16,374 bases of DNA from FEN-1297 sp964618785. GTDB lineage: Bacteria; Bacteroidota; Ignavibacteria; Ignavibacteriales; Ignavibacteriaceae. The translations under genes and the position numbers were made by a program. This document shows, piece after piece, positions 7,387 to 14,540 of this stretch; position 1 is the first letter of the stretch; every line of letters starts with the position of its first letter. The DNA is taken from the NCBI GenBank assembly GCA_964618785.1, contig CAZUCY010000082.1, forward strand, positions 1 to 16,374, read 5' to 3'. Under the pieces are notes generated by a model. That model made no database searches. It saw only the letters and a list, made by a program, of their open reading frames with translations, and was not told where the DNA came from.

Positions 7387-8583
7387 TTATTTCTCCGTTA
7401 ATTCATATCCATTTAAACCGGGAAATGATACTCTCGCCATAGTACCTTTGCCGGGTTCGCTTCTTAAAATAAGACCGCCGCCGTGGCTTTTGACTATATT
7501 ATATGAAACAGAAAGCCCAAGTCCTGTTCCGCCCATATTCCTTTTAGTTGTAAAGAAAGGGTCCATAATATGCTTAAGATCATCTTCGGGAATGCCTACC
7601 CCTTTGTCTTCAACTTTAATCCGCACTTTATTTCTTTCAGCGTTATAGTATGTAGAGACCTTTATTTCAGCGGAATTATCCTTTAAAGACTGGCATGCAT
7701 TTGTAATTAAGTTAATTACTACCTGTTCAATCTGCTGTATGTTACCATTTACAAGAGGCAAATTTTTCCCGTATTCAACTTTAAAATTATTTGTCGATTT
7801 CTTAATCAAATTATTCGTAATCAAGACAGCTATTTCCACAGCCTTATTTACATTTACCATCTCATTAAGTTTACCGCTGTCAATTCTTGCATACTCAGTG
7901 AGGTTTCTTGTAATAATTTTGATTCTCTCAGATCCTTTTAGTATTCCGTCAAGCAATTGTCCCATTTTATCTTTTGAAGAACTATAAAGCATACCGGCAA
8001 CAAGAAAATCGCCGTTGTTTTTATAATACTCATCAAGAATAGGTAAAATATCCTTCCAGATTTTTAAAAGAAGCTGAACGTTGAGAAGAATAAAATTATT
8101 TGGGTTATTAATCTCATGCGCAATGCCGGCGACTAATATTCCAAGAGAAGCCATTTTATCGGCTTGCTTCAACTGTTTATCCCTTATTGCCGCCGCTGCT
8201 GCCGACTTTTTAAACTGGGTAATGTCATTTATGAGACCGTCATAAGTTATAGGATTACCGTAGCCGTCTTTTGTTACAACAATTTTATTTCTTACCCATC
8301 TTATTGAACCATCACGATGTATTATACGATGCTCCAAAGCATTTACTTCTTCACCTGCCAGAGCTAATTCAGCTTGTTTAAGTACATTCTCCTTGTCCAG
8401 GTTATGTACCATCCGGTACCAAAGTTCCGGATCTTTTTTATAATCTTCTGAAGTATAGCCTGTGACGGAAACGCATCCGGGACCATGATAAGTATCAACC
8501 GCAGCGCCGTCTTCTATTGTTACTGTATAAATATAATCAGTTAAATAATTGATTAATCTTTCGTATCTATTCTCTATCTGCAT
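7387..8583 (-). CDS. Soluble PAS-domain sensor histidine kinase
   Basis: Residue numbers here count from an upstream TTG at 8595; I prefer the ATG at 8583, four codons later, giving 398 residues, because the TTG has no ribosome binding site and adds nothing conserved. A PAS-PAC domain (about 10-128) includes HRDGSIRWVRNKIVV. The dimerisation domain has phospho-acceptor H160 in GIAHEINNPNNF. The HATPase has an N box INLITNA (294-300), G1 DKGVGIP (330-336), an FF pair (347-348) and G2 GGTGLGLS (355-362). There is no membrane segment or signal peptide, so it senses a cytoplasmic cue or a membrane-permeant signal through PAS; the ligand is unknown. It is cotranscribed with the NtrC-type regulator that follows after 3 nt, its evident partner. 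An alanine run (132-136) lies between PAS and HisKA. Confidence 0.93.
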   Translation of the reverse strand: MQIENRYERLINYLTDYIYTVTIEDGAAVDTYHGPGCVSVTGYTSEDYKKDPELWYRMVHNLDKENVLKQAELALAGEEVNALEHRIIHRDGSIRWVRNKIVVTKDGYGNPITYDGLINDITQFKKSAAAAAIRDKQLKQADKMASLGILVAGIAHEINNPNNFILLNVQLLLKIWKDILPILDEYYKNNGDFLVAGMLYSSSKDKMGQLLDGILKGSERIKIITRNLTEYARIDSGKLNEMVNVNKAVEIAVLITNNLIKKSTNNFKVEYGKNLPLVNGNIQQIEQVVINLITNACQSLKDNSAEIKVSTYYNAERNKVRIKVEDKGVGIPEDDLKHIMDPFFTTKRNMGGTGLGLSVSYNIVKSHGGGLILRSEPGKGTMARVSFPGLNGYELTEK

Positions 8584-8723
8584 GTAACATTTCAAAAATT
8601 GTTTTTAAATATATAAATCTTTCAAGATTTTTAGACACGGTTCCCGCTTAAACTATATTATGTATGATTTAAAGTAACATTGGGCTTAGTTCTTGACAGT
8701 GCATCAAGCGGCGCGCCCAATAA

Positions 8724-8776
8724 TCAGCCATTTTGGCTGACCATTCCACCCCCCATTCCATTAGTAAGGGAATGGG
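8724..8776. repeat. Two consecutive perfect hairpins
   Basis: Hairpin one (8724-8740) has 7-bp arms TCAGCCA and TGGCTGA with a 3-nt loop. Hairpin two (8752-8776) has 8-bp arms CCCATTCC and GGAATGGG with a 9-nt loop. They lie just past the 3' end of the membrane protein gene on its transcribed strand. Neither is followed by a T run, so they may be 3'-stabilising structures or an intergenic repeat rather than a classical terminator. A GGCGCGCC palindrome is nearby at 8710-8717. Confidence 0.6.
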
Positions 8777-8809
8777 ATTGATGGCTGCTTTTAGGTTATA
8801 AATGCCGGT

Positions 8810-9382
8810 TCAAAGTTTATTTTTAAGAAAAAAATTTTTTGCGAACTCAAAACCCAATCCCAAGCCTAAGCCGATTAACATGCCGGATTGTAAATAATAA
8901 AAAGAAATCTGAAAAATTAATTCAATCGAAATTCTTTCAAGCGGTACATTAACAAAAATTAAAAAAAGTCCCGCAATAAAAAGTAAAATGGCTGTAATTA
9001 CACCTAATCCAAATGCCTTTAAATAATTATACTTCCCTGGTGAATTATAAAACCATGTTTTATACAGATATATACTTAGCCAAAAACTACTATAAAGGGC
9101 AATAGCCCTTATAATAAAACTGATTAAATGTGGTTTGGGTATAATAATATTTAATAGAATTACAGCAACTAAAAATAATAATGATTCTTTTATATTCCGG
9201 AATATCATGGAAGAAAATACCAATGCTCCGGCAAGTCCAAGCCATGTAATTATAGACTTATTTGCAGATAAATTAAATATATCTTTCTGAAAGAATAAAA
9301 ACCCGGTAATAAGACAACCTGCAAATCCGCAGCTGGAAGTAATAATGAAATTCTTTAAATTCTGATTCTTGATTCTTTCCAT
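8810..9382 (-). CDS. Six-helix integral membrane protein of unknown function
   Basis: A 190-residue protein that I do not recognise. Hydrophobicity suggests six membrane segments: about 12-31, 43-61, 65-82, 86-107, 121-145 and 155-180. The last ends in an unusual glycine-rich run, GLGLGLGFEF (171-180), and the C-terminus KNFFLKNKL is basic. No catalytic motif is visible. The ATG at 9382 has a strong GGAGG 5 nt upstream. It starts 40 nt after the stop codon of the exported hydrolase and on the same strand, with no terminator between, so the two are probably cotranscribed. A transporter subunit, an immunity-type or a structural membrane protein cannot be told apart from the sequence. Confidence 0.75.
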   Translation of the reverse strand: MERIKNQNLKNFIITSSCGFAGCLITGFLFFQKDIFNLSANKSIITWLGLAGALVFSSMIFRNIKESLLFLVAVILLNIIIPKPHLISFIIRAIALYSSFWLSIYLYKTWFYNSPGKYNYLKAFGLGVITAILLFIAGLFLIFVNVPLERISIELIFQISFYYLQSGMLIGLGLGLGFEFAKNFFLKNKL

Positions 9383-9422
9383 ATCAACCTCCGCAAATAG
9401 TATTTATCTATTTTTTTTTATT

Positions 9423-10394
9423 TTATTTGAGGAATTCATTTACAGTTTTAATAAAAAGGTCCGGCTGATCTACAAACGTCATGTGTCCGCTTTTAGGAAA
9501 TATAACAAGCTTAGAGCGTGCAATTTTTTCATTCATTTCTTTAGCCAGCGAAGGATCACATTCATCGTTATCACCGCAGGTTATAAGTGTAGGAATATTT
9601 ATTGTCGAAAGTTTATCGACATATTCCACCGATTTTAAGTTACCGTCAATAATAAATTCACCATCCTGCCCCCACATCTCTTTATACAAATCCCATGACA
9701 TAATTCCGTTTGCAGCGGGATCATAATTAGGATCGGGATTGCGCTGATAAAGATAAGGAAAATACCCTTCTCCCCAGGCAGCTATCATATATTCATTTGT
9801 ATAACGATTTTTTTCATAGTCCTTACCGTGTCCGTACAAACCGTTTTTTTCCAGTATATCAATTCGTTCTCTAAGTTCGGCAGGCATTTTATCCTTCATC
9901 TTTATAAAAACTTCATTCATTTGTTTAGTACTTGGGAAAGTACTGCACAAAATTAAATGCGTTAGGTTTCTCTGATATTTAAGCGCATAAGCCTGTGCAA
10001 TCACGCCTCCGCATGAATGCCCCAATACGGTTATTTTCCCTAATCCAAGCGCTTTTCTAACAGCTTCAAGATCTTCCACCATATTTTCTATGTTATATTC
10101 AGAAACATCCTCCAGTTTTTCAGATTTACCGGAGCCGCGTTCATCAATAAAAATTAACCTGTTATGCCTTGCGAGAGGCACAAGATACGGAAGGAAGTAA
10201 TCATGCGATGCGCCGGGCCCGCCATGAACAATTACCAATGGTTTGCCGGCGCCGAATTCTTCATAATAAATCAATGTACCGTTTGCATCTATAAAACCAT
10301 CCTGAATTTTGTAAACTGAATTTGAATGCGACCCGCAAAGGCAGTACGATGCTGCGCCAAATATTATAAAAGCAGTAAGAATAATTTGCTTCAT
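9423..10394 (-). CDS. Exported alpha/beta hydrolase, proline iminopeptidase-like
   Basis: A 323-residue alpha/beta hydrolase. The N-terminal 21 or so residues are a signal peptide (MKQIILTAFIIFGAASYCLC); the two cysteines do not make a canonical lipobox, so cleavage by signal peptidase I is more likely than lipid attachment. The motif HGGPG (57-61) supplies the oxyanion hole, DERGSGKS (84-91) matches the DxRGxGxS signature of the proline iminopeptidase group, GHSCGG (125-130) has nucleophile S127, the acid is probably D277 in GDNDECD, and the base is H304 in SGHMTF. The lid between about 150 and 240 is rich in aromatic residues. It probably releases N-terminal residues from peptides outside the cytoplasm, but esterases and other peptidases share this fold. 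The start codon has GGAG 6 nt upstream. A membrane protein gene follows in the same unit. Confidence 0.88.
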   Translation of the reverse strand: MKQIILTAFIIFGAASYCLCGSHSNSVYKIQDGFIDANGTLIYYEEFGAGKPLVIVHGGPGASHDYFLPYLVPLARHNRLIFIDERGSGKSEKLEDVSEYNIENMVEDLEAVRKALGLGKITVLGHSCGGVIAQAYALKYQRNLTHLILCSTFPSTKQMNEVFIKMKDKMPAELRERIDILEKNGLYGHGKDYEKNRYTNEYMIAAWGEGYFPYLYQRNPDPNYDPAANGIMSWDLYKEMWGQDGEFIIDGNLKSVEYVDKLSTINIPTLITCGDNDECDPSLAKEMNEKIARSKLVIFPKSGHMTFVDQPDLFIKTVNEFLK

Positions 10395-10645
10395 AAAAGG
10401 CTCCGAAATTATTGAATTATGATTTTTTTATATACCTGCTATAGAACAGATGAAACTTAAATAATTATTTTATAAGATTGAAAGAATAAAAAATTAAAAT
10501 AATGTCCGGCAGCATCACAAAATACTAGGCGATTCAGCCATTTGTAAAATAATAATAATATTCAACGTAAGGTGAGTTATTAATATTTTATTGTTATTTT
10601 TGATTTAAGTGATTTTAATTATTGCTTAATAATTCAACTTAATAT

Positions 10646-10719
10646 GCGCCCATAGCTCAACTGGATAGAGCATCAGACTTCGGATCTGAGGGTTGAGGGT
10701 TCGAATCCTTCTGGGCGTA
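10646..10719 (+). tRNA. trnR: tRNA-Arg(TCG)
   Basis: A 74-nt cloverleaf: acceptor GCGCCCA with TGGGCGT (the first pair G-T), D arm GCTC/GAGC, anticodon stem TCAGA/TCTGA with loop CTTCGGA, T arm GAGGG/CCTTC with one G-T pair, and loop TTCGAAT. The anticodon is TCG (10679-10681), reading CGA and by wobble other CGN codons. CCA is not encoded. It closely resembles the ACG tRNA at 4791-4864 in its D arm and anticodon region, as expected for arginine isoacceptors. Confidence 0.96.
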
Positions 10720-10730
10720 CAAATTAATTC

Positions 10731-10792
10731 GAGGGTTCTCACGAAGTGACCCCTTCGGTGTGCCACTATGTGAGGGAATCCTTCCGGGCGTA
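10731..10792. repeat. Second copy of the tRNA-Arg(TCG) 3' end, split by a 37-bp insert
   Basis: The tRNA 3' end, GAGGGTTC (10695-10702) plus the 17 bases 10703-10719, recurs downstream as GAGGGTTC (10731-10738) and 10776-10792, with a single mismatch (T to C). Between the two halves sits a 37-bp insert (10739-10775), exactly at the centre of the T-loop sequence TTC|GAA. The insert begins TCAC, holds the short hairpin CGAAG-TGACCC-CTTCG (10742-10757), and has GTGA followed by GG at its end. It may be an old attachment site or a fragment of a duplicated tRNA hit by a small palindromic element. It occupies most of the leader before tadA. Confidence 0.7.
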
Positions 10793-10806
10793 TTTATTTA
10801 CAAATT

Positions 10807-11289
10807 ATGCTTTTTTCAGAAGAATCATATAAATTTATGTTTGCCGCTCTTCAAGAAGCAGAAAATGCTTTTGCTGAAGATGAAGTACCTGTTGGAGCTG
10901 TGGTTGTATTTCAAAACAGGATTATCGGCAGGGGTTATAACCAGGTTGAAAAGTTAAAAGATGCAACTGCACATGCAGAAATGATTGCCATTACGTCTGC
11001 TGCAAATCATTTAAGCAACTGGAACTTAAGCGAATGTGATATTTATGTGACTCTTGAACCCTGCGTCATGTGTACAGGAGCTCTTTTATTATCAAGAATA
11101 AAAAACATTTTCTTTGCGGCTTTTGACACTAAATTCGGCGCTTGCGGATCAATTTACAACTTTGCAAGCGAAGGCAAATACAACCACAAAATAAATGTAT
11201 ATTCCGGAATATATTCTTCTGAAAGCGAAAATTTGCTGACTAGCTTTTTTTCGAAGAAAAGAAAACAAAGCAAAAAATATATACATTGA
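10807..11289 (+). CDS. tadA: tRNA-specific adenosine deaminase TadA
   Basis: A 160-residue CDA-fold enzyme that converts A34 to inosine in tRNA-Arg(ACG). The zinc and catalytic motif is HAE (H56, catalytic E58) within DATAHAEM, and the second zinc site is PCVMC (C86, C89). Also typical are EVPVGAV near residue 26-32, CGSIYN at 113-118 and the basic C-terminal end FFSKKRKQ. Length is normal for TadA. The ATG at 10807 gives the expected N-terminal helix, but there is no ribosome binding site before it; the next ATG (10837) would cut that helix. Its substrate tRNA lies 6 kb away in the same window. Cytosine or guanine deaminases are related, but the N-terminal pattern fits TadA best. Confidence 0.95.
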   Translation: MLFSEESYKFMFAALQEAENAFAEDEVPVGAVVVFQNRIIGRGYNQVEKLKDATAHAEMIAITSAANHLSNWNLSECDIYVTLEPCVMCTGALLLSRIKNIFFAAFDTKFGACGSIYNFASEGKYNHKINVYSGIYSSESENLLTSFFSKKRKQSKKYIH

Positions 11290-11655
11290 TTTTTTTTATA
11301 TTGGACATTACTTCAATATTAATATTGCAAAAATTCCTCTTTTTTAAGCGCTTTTTTATGTTATATCCTCAATATTTTATCAAAAAAGCCCCGGATTTTT
11401 ACACAAAGTATTCTATAATTCCTTATAGTAGATAGAGTTAGATTGGCTCCCCTTCTCTCATGTCTCTAATGCCATTAAGTCAAAGGTTATGAGTTCACTC
11501 CTTTACCCCCTTTTTTAAAAAAGGAAGGAGAAAATACCTGAACAATTTTTTTCTTTTGTCATATTATCTTTTTATGTAATTTAAAACCAGGAATATAAAT
11601 TTTCCCTGTTCTCTAAAATTTTGCTATCAATGTCGAAAATAAAAGGAAAATCCCA
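11290..11655. other. 366-bp intergenic stretch, palindromes but no gene
   Basis: This gap follows tadA and precedes the exported protein at 11656. It holds a 14-bp palindrome CAATATTAATATTG (11314-11327), a short AAGCGCTT palindrome followed by T residues shortly after it, a TATAAT at 11414-11419 without a good -35 partner, and the larger palindrome listed at 11498-11530. None is a clear terminator for tadA. I see no reading frame worth calling. Confidence 0.4.
11498..11530. repeat. Nested palindrome
   Basis: The perfect 16-bp palindrome CCTTTTTTAAAAAAGG (11509-11524) is enclosed by CTCCTT (11498-11503) and AAGGAG (11525-11530), with ACCC unpaired on the left arm. It could fold into a hairpin on either strand but lacks a following T run. 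Sequences of this style often recur as intergenic repeats; only one copy is in the window. Confidence 0.45.
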
Positions 11656-12189
11656 ATGCCTAAAAGACTTATATTGTTCTTCCTGGGGGTATTCATTATT
11701 TTTGTTTCATCTGTCACTTTTTCGCAGACGGCTAAAAAGGATAGTGACTGGAAACAGTGGCATTTTATTATCGGGGAATGGATTGGTGAAGGGGCAGGAA
11801 CACCGGGGCAAGGAACGGGAAGTTTCTCTTTTGATTTTGATTTGCAAAAAAGAGTCTTAATAAGAAAAAGCACAGCAAATTTTCCGGCAGCAAATAACAG
11901 ACTTTCTTACTCGCATAACGATCTTACAGTAATTTATAAAACGCCTTCCGGTTCGACTGAAGCAGTTTATTTTGATAATGAAGGGCATGTAATTAAATAT
12001 TCAGTAAATTTTTCGGATGATCAGAGTTCTATTGTTTTTGCAAGTATTCCACAACCTGACCAATCTACATACCGGATGACATATATAAAAAACGGTAATC
12101 AAAAGCTAAATATAAAATTTGAAATTGCTCAACCGGGAACACCTAATAGTTTTTCAACTTATCTTGAGGCAACTGCACATCGTAAATAG
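11656..12189 (+). CDS. Exported beta-rich protein, possibly lipocalin/DUF1579-like
   Basis: A 177-residue protein with a clear signal peptide (KRLILFFLGVFIIFVSSVTFS, likely cleavage near residue 24). The mature part starts with WHFIIGEWIGEGAG (35-48), a W-x-G-x-G pattern like the first strand of lipocalin-like and nitrobindin-type small barrels, and continues in alternating strand-like segments (YFDNEGHVIKYSV, STYRMTYIKN, KLNIKFEIA) to EATAHRK. This suggests a beta-barrel that binds a small ligand, but the family assignment is tentative. AAAAGGA lies 8 nt before the ATG. It stands alone, 285 bp before adk. Confidence 0.75.
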   Translation: MPKRLILFFLGVFIIFVSSVTFSQTAKKDSDWKQWHFIIGEWIGEGAGTPGQGTGSFSFDFDLQKRVLIRKSTANFPAANNRLSYSHNDLTVIYKTPSGSTEAVYFDNEGHVIKYSVNFSDDQSSIVFASIPQPDQSTYRMTYIKNGNQKLNIKFEIAQPGTPNSFSTYLEATAHRK

Positions 12190-12350
12190 AGGTTTATTAA
12201 GAATTATTGGGGAAATATTATTAAGTTTATATATATCAATAATTCTTATTATTAATTCATGTCACGCAAATTTATTAATGTGGCAATGGAAAGTGTTTAG
12301 ATACAATAAAGGTATGCCCATTTACCTGGCCGGCTGGCAGGCACTGCGCC

Positions 12351-12378
12351 CCTCCCACATTGTGGCAATGCCGGGAGG
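12351..12378. repeat. GC-rich hairpin between the exported protein and adk
   Basis: CCTCCC (12351-12356) pairs with GGGAGG (12373-12378), and inside it CATTG pairs with CAATG around a 3-nt loop, with a small asymmetric bulge. The preceding GGCCGGCTGGCAGG segment (about 12328-12341) is also GC-rich in an AT-rich setting. No T run follows. The rest of the 285-bp gap (12190-12474) shows no gene. Confidence 0.5.
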
Positions 12379-12474
12379 AAAACGTGAAAGATATTGGAAT
12401 AAACGGAATTAGTAACTTTATTTTTGCGTAATGTAGGTTATTAATAATATTCATAATTTAAAAACGAGAGATAA

Positions 12475-13125
12475 ATGCGTATAATTTTATTCGGCTCTCC
12501 AGGGGTTGGAAAAGGGACACAGGCAAAAATTCTTTCTTCTAAATTTAATATCGCACACATTTCTACAGGCGATATTTTAAGAAAAGCTGTTAAAGACCAG
12601 ACCCCTATGGGTATTAAAGCTCAAAGCGTTTTAAATCGGGGTGAATTGGTTTCAGATGATATAATGATCGGTCTTATAAAAGATACTTTAGAACAGCCTC
12701 AGTGTAAAAATGGATTCATTCTTGACGGTTTTCCCCGTTCCACCGCGCAGGCAATTGCTTTGGATGCACTATTAATGGAGTTAAATATAAATGATATTCA
12801 TTTGCTGGCAATAACAGCGGATGAAGAAGAGTTGGTTCAGCGCCTTACACAGCGCAGGGTATGTAAGCAATGCGGCAGTCTTTTTAATTATTTTGATATT
12901 AAAGATAAAACTAACTGCCCGGTATGTAATGCTGAAAACAGCTTTTATCAGCGGGATGATGATTCCGAGAAAGTCATTAGACACAGGATGGAAGTTTATA
13001 AAAATACGACAAAACCCGTCCTTGACTACTATGAAGGTAGAAAAAAAGTAATATTTATTAACGGCTCGGGTGAAGTTGACAATATTACTAATGATATTTT
13101 ATCTAAGCTTGAATCGGATAAATAA
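12475..13125 (+). CDS. adk: Adenylate kinase (zinc-binding LID type)
   Basis: A 216-residue adenylate kinase that interconverts ATP and AMP with two ADP in the cytoplasm. The P-loop is GSPGVGKGT (7-15), followed by the AMP-binding THISTGD-like segment HISTGDILR (28-36), DGFPRS (84-89) with AMP-site R88, the LID segment beginning TQRRVC, and the LID arginines R160, R169 and R171. The LID holds four cysteines, CKQC (130-133) and CPVC (148-151), the structural zinc site found in Gram-positive and many other bacterial enzymes but not in E. coli. The length is standard for the long form. GAGAG lies 4 nt before the ATG, close spacing. It is convergent with ftsE, with only 7 bp between the stop codons. 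Confidence 0.97.
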   Translation: MRIILFGSPGVGKGTQAKILSSKFNIAHISTGDILRKAVKDQTPMGIKAQSVLNRGELVSDDIMIGLIKDTLEQPQCKNGFILDGFPRSTAQAIALDALLMELNINDIHLLAITADEEELVQRLTQRRVCKQCGSLFNYFDIKDKTNCPVCNAENSFYQRDDDSEKVIRHRMEVYKNTTKPVLDYYEGRKKVIFINGSGEVDNITNDILSKLESDK

Positions 13126-13132
13126 AATTTTT

Positions 13133-13801
13133 TTATTTTTGTTTTAGGACGGCAACCAGAGCTTTACCATTTTCCAATTTATAAATTTTTGCGGGATTTC
13201 TTTTTACAATTTCGTAATTATGGGTGGCAATTAGCACTGTAGTACCCCGTGAATTTATTTTCTTTAATGTCTCAATTATTTCATCGGCTGTTTCAGGATC
13301 AAGATTGCCCGTGGGTTCATCTGCAAGAATGAGGACGGGATCATTAATAACAGCCCTTGCAATAGCTACACGCTGTTTTTCTCCGCCGGATAATTGATCC
13401 GGCATTTTAAAACGCATATGAAAAAGCCCGGCATCCGTGAGAACATCGCTCACTTTCCTTTTTATCTCATTTGAAGATACCCCGGTTGCCCCAAGTACAA
13501 ACGCTAAATTATCATAAATATTCCTGTTATTAAGCAGCCTGAAATCCTGGAAAATAATCCCGAGTCTTCTGCGGAGATACGGCAGATCTCTTTTCTTAAT
13601 TGTTCTTGAATTATAACCAGCCGCAATCACTTCCCCGGCATCAGGCATATAATTCATGTATACTAATCGAATCAGAGAACTTTTACCGGAACCGCTCTTC
13701 CCGATTAAAAAGCTCAGCTCGCCGTTTTCAATATGTAAATTTAAATCTGCAAATAACGGCTGGGTTTGATAACTAAAAGCGACATTTTTAAAGGTTAACA
13801 T
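13133..13801 (-). CDS. ftsE: FtsE-type ABC ATPase
   Basis: A 222-residue ABC ATPase with the compact form of FtsE, the cytoplasmic partner of FtsX that links the division ring to cell-wall hydrolases. Walker A is GKSGSGKS (34-41), the Q-loop glutamine Q85 lies in IIFQDFRLL, the signature is LSGGE (137-141), Walker B LILADEP (157-163) has catalytic E162, and the H-loop is H194 in IATHN. The sequences FQDFRLL and ADEPTGNLDP are typical of FtsE and its close relative LolD. No ftsX follows; adk faces it instead. Its start overlaps the methyltransferase by 14 nt, which implies coupled translation as the last gene of a pdxA operon. LolD-type lipoprotein export is the main alternative. Confidence 0.88.
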   Translation of the reverse strand: MLTFKNVAFSYQTQPLFADLNLHIENGELSFLIGKSGSGKSSLIRLVYMNYMPDAGEVIAAGYNSRTIKKRDLPYLRRRLGIIFQDFRLLNNRNIYDNLAFVLGATGVSSNEIKRKVSDVLTDAGLFHMRFKMPDQLSGGEKQRVAIARAVINDPVLILADEPTGNLDPETADEIIETLKKINSRGTTVLIATHNYEIVKRNPAKIYKLENGKALVAVLKQK

Positions 13802-14540
13802 TACTTTTTATCTTTTTGGTGATGAATTGGACTCTTCCGGATTCCGGGCTGCCTTCTTTGTATGAGAAAGCTTCGTAACAATATCTTACCGATAAACCTG
13901 CACGTTCCAAAAGCTCAAAGTATGTTTCAAAAGAAAAAATTTTCTGATTATGTATTTCGCTAAATATTTCGCCGGTTCTCAGTCTGATTAAAAAAGTATT
14001 TTTGTGGATTTTAGTTTTTATATCATATTCACTTTTTTGTTTGAATTGTATTCCCTTAAATGATCCCATGCGCTCAGGTTCTTTTGTATATAGCAGGCTA
14101 TTCTTTTCCATAGCTGCATCAAAAGTAAAAATTCCTTTATCAGCTAAAATATTGGATACTTGTTTGAACATATCAAGAAGCTTTTTACGACTTGTTAAAT
14201 AGTTTACACTGTCAAATGTACAATATATAAAATTAAACTTTGTTTTAAACGGAAGCATAGCCATATCGCAGCATACTTTATCAAATAAAGCGCTATCATC
14301 AGACAAGAGCATATTTTTGGAAATATCGGTTGCAATTATTTTAGGGAAGTATGAACAAAGATGTTTTGCAAGGCTGCAGTTTCCGGCTCCTAATTCAAGT
14401 ACCCTTGAGTTTCTTGCAATATCCTCATTTACGAGAGTATAAATATACTTAGCCCAGATTGAATAGTTTACTTTCCGCATTAAATAACTATATATCAGCG
14501 GCAGTTTTTCGTAGATATTATTTCTAGTGAAACTCTTCAT
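13788..14540 (-). CDS. Class I SAM-dependent methyltransferase, substrate unknown
   Basis: A 250-residue Rossmann-fold methyltransferase. Motif I is VLELGAGNC (47-55), the ribose-binding acid is D72 in IATDISKNML, D92 is in CDMAMLPF, motif II is FNFIYCTFDSVNYL (102-115), and motif III follows in ILADKGIFTFD (131-141). The C-terminal half (about 165-240) forms strands with conserved-looking aromatics, as in small-molecule and ubiquinone/menaquinone-type methyltransferases, but nothing fixes the substrate. Its ATG overlaps the pdxA stop codon as TAATG and has no ribosome binding site of its own, so it depends on pdxA translation. Its 3' end overlaps ftsE by 14 nt. Confidence 0.88.
   Translation of the reverse strand: MKSFTRNNIYEKLPLIYSYLMRKVNYSIWAKYIYTLVNEDIARNSRVLELGAGNCSLAKHLCSYFPKIIATDISKNMLLSDDSALFDKVCCDMAMLPFKTKFNFIYCTFDSVNYLTSRKKLLDMFKQVSNILADKGIFTFDAAMEKNSLLYTKEPERMGSFKGIQFKQKSEYDIKTKIHKNTFLIRLRTGEIFSEIHNQKIFSFETYFELLERAGLSVRYCYEAFSYKEGSPESGRVQFITKKIKSNVNL

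Noticed and set aside
11337..11358. AAGCGCTT followed by T residues as terminator of tadA
   Set aside because: The palindrome has no room for a loop, so it cannot form the hairpin an intrinsic terminator needs.
12119..12412. Open frame of 97 codons overlapping the exported protein gene
   Set aside because: It starts inside a well-supported gene in another frame, spans the hairpin region, and has no ribosome binding site or recognisable features.
13117..13145. A/T symmetry between adk and ftsE as a shared terminator
   Set aside because: The tract is only A and T and overlaps both stop codons; no stable hairpin can be drawn.
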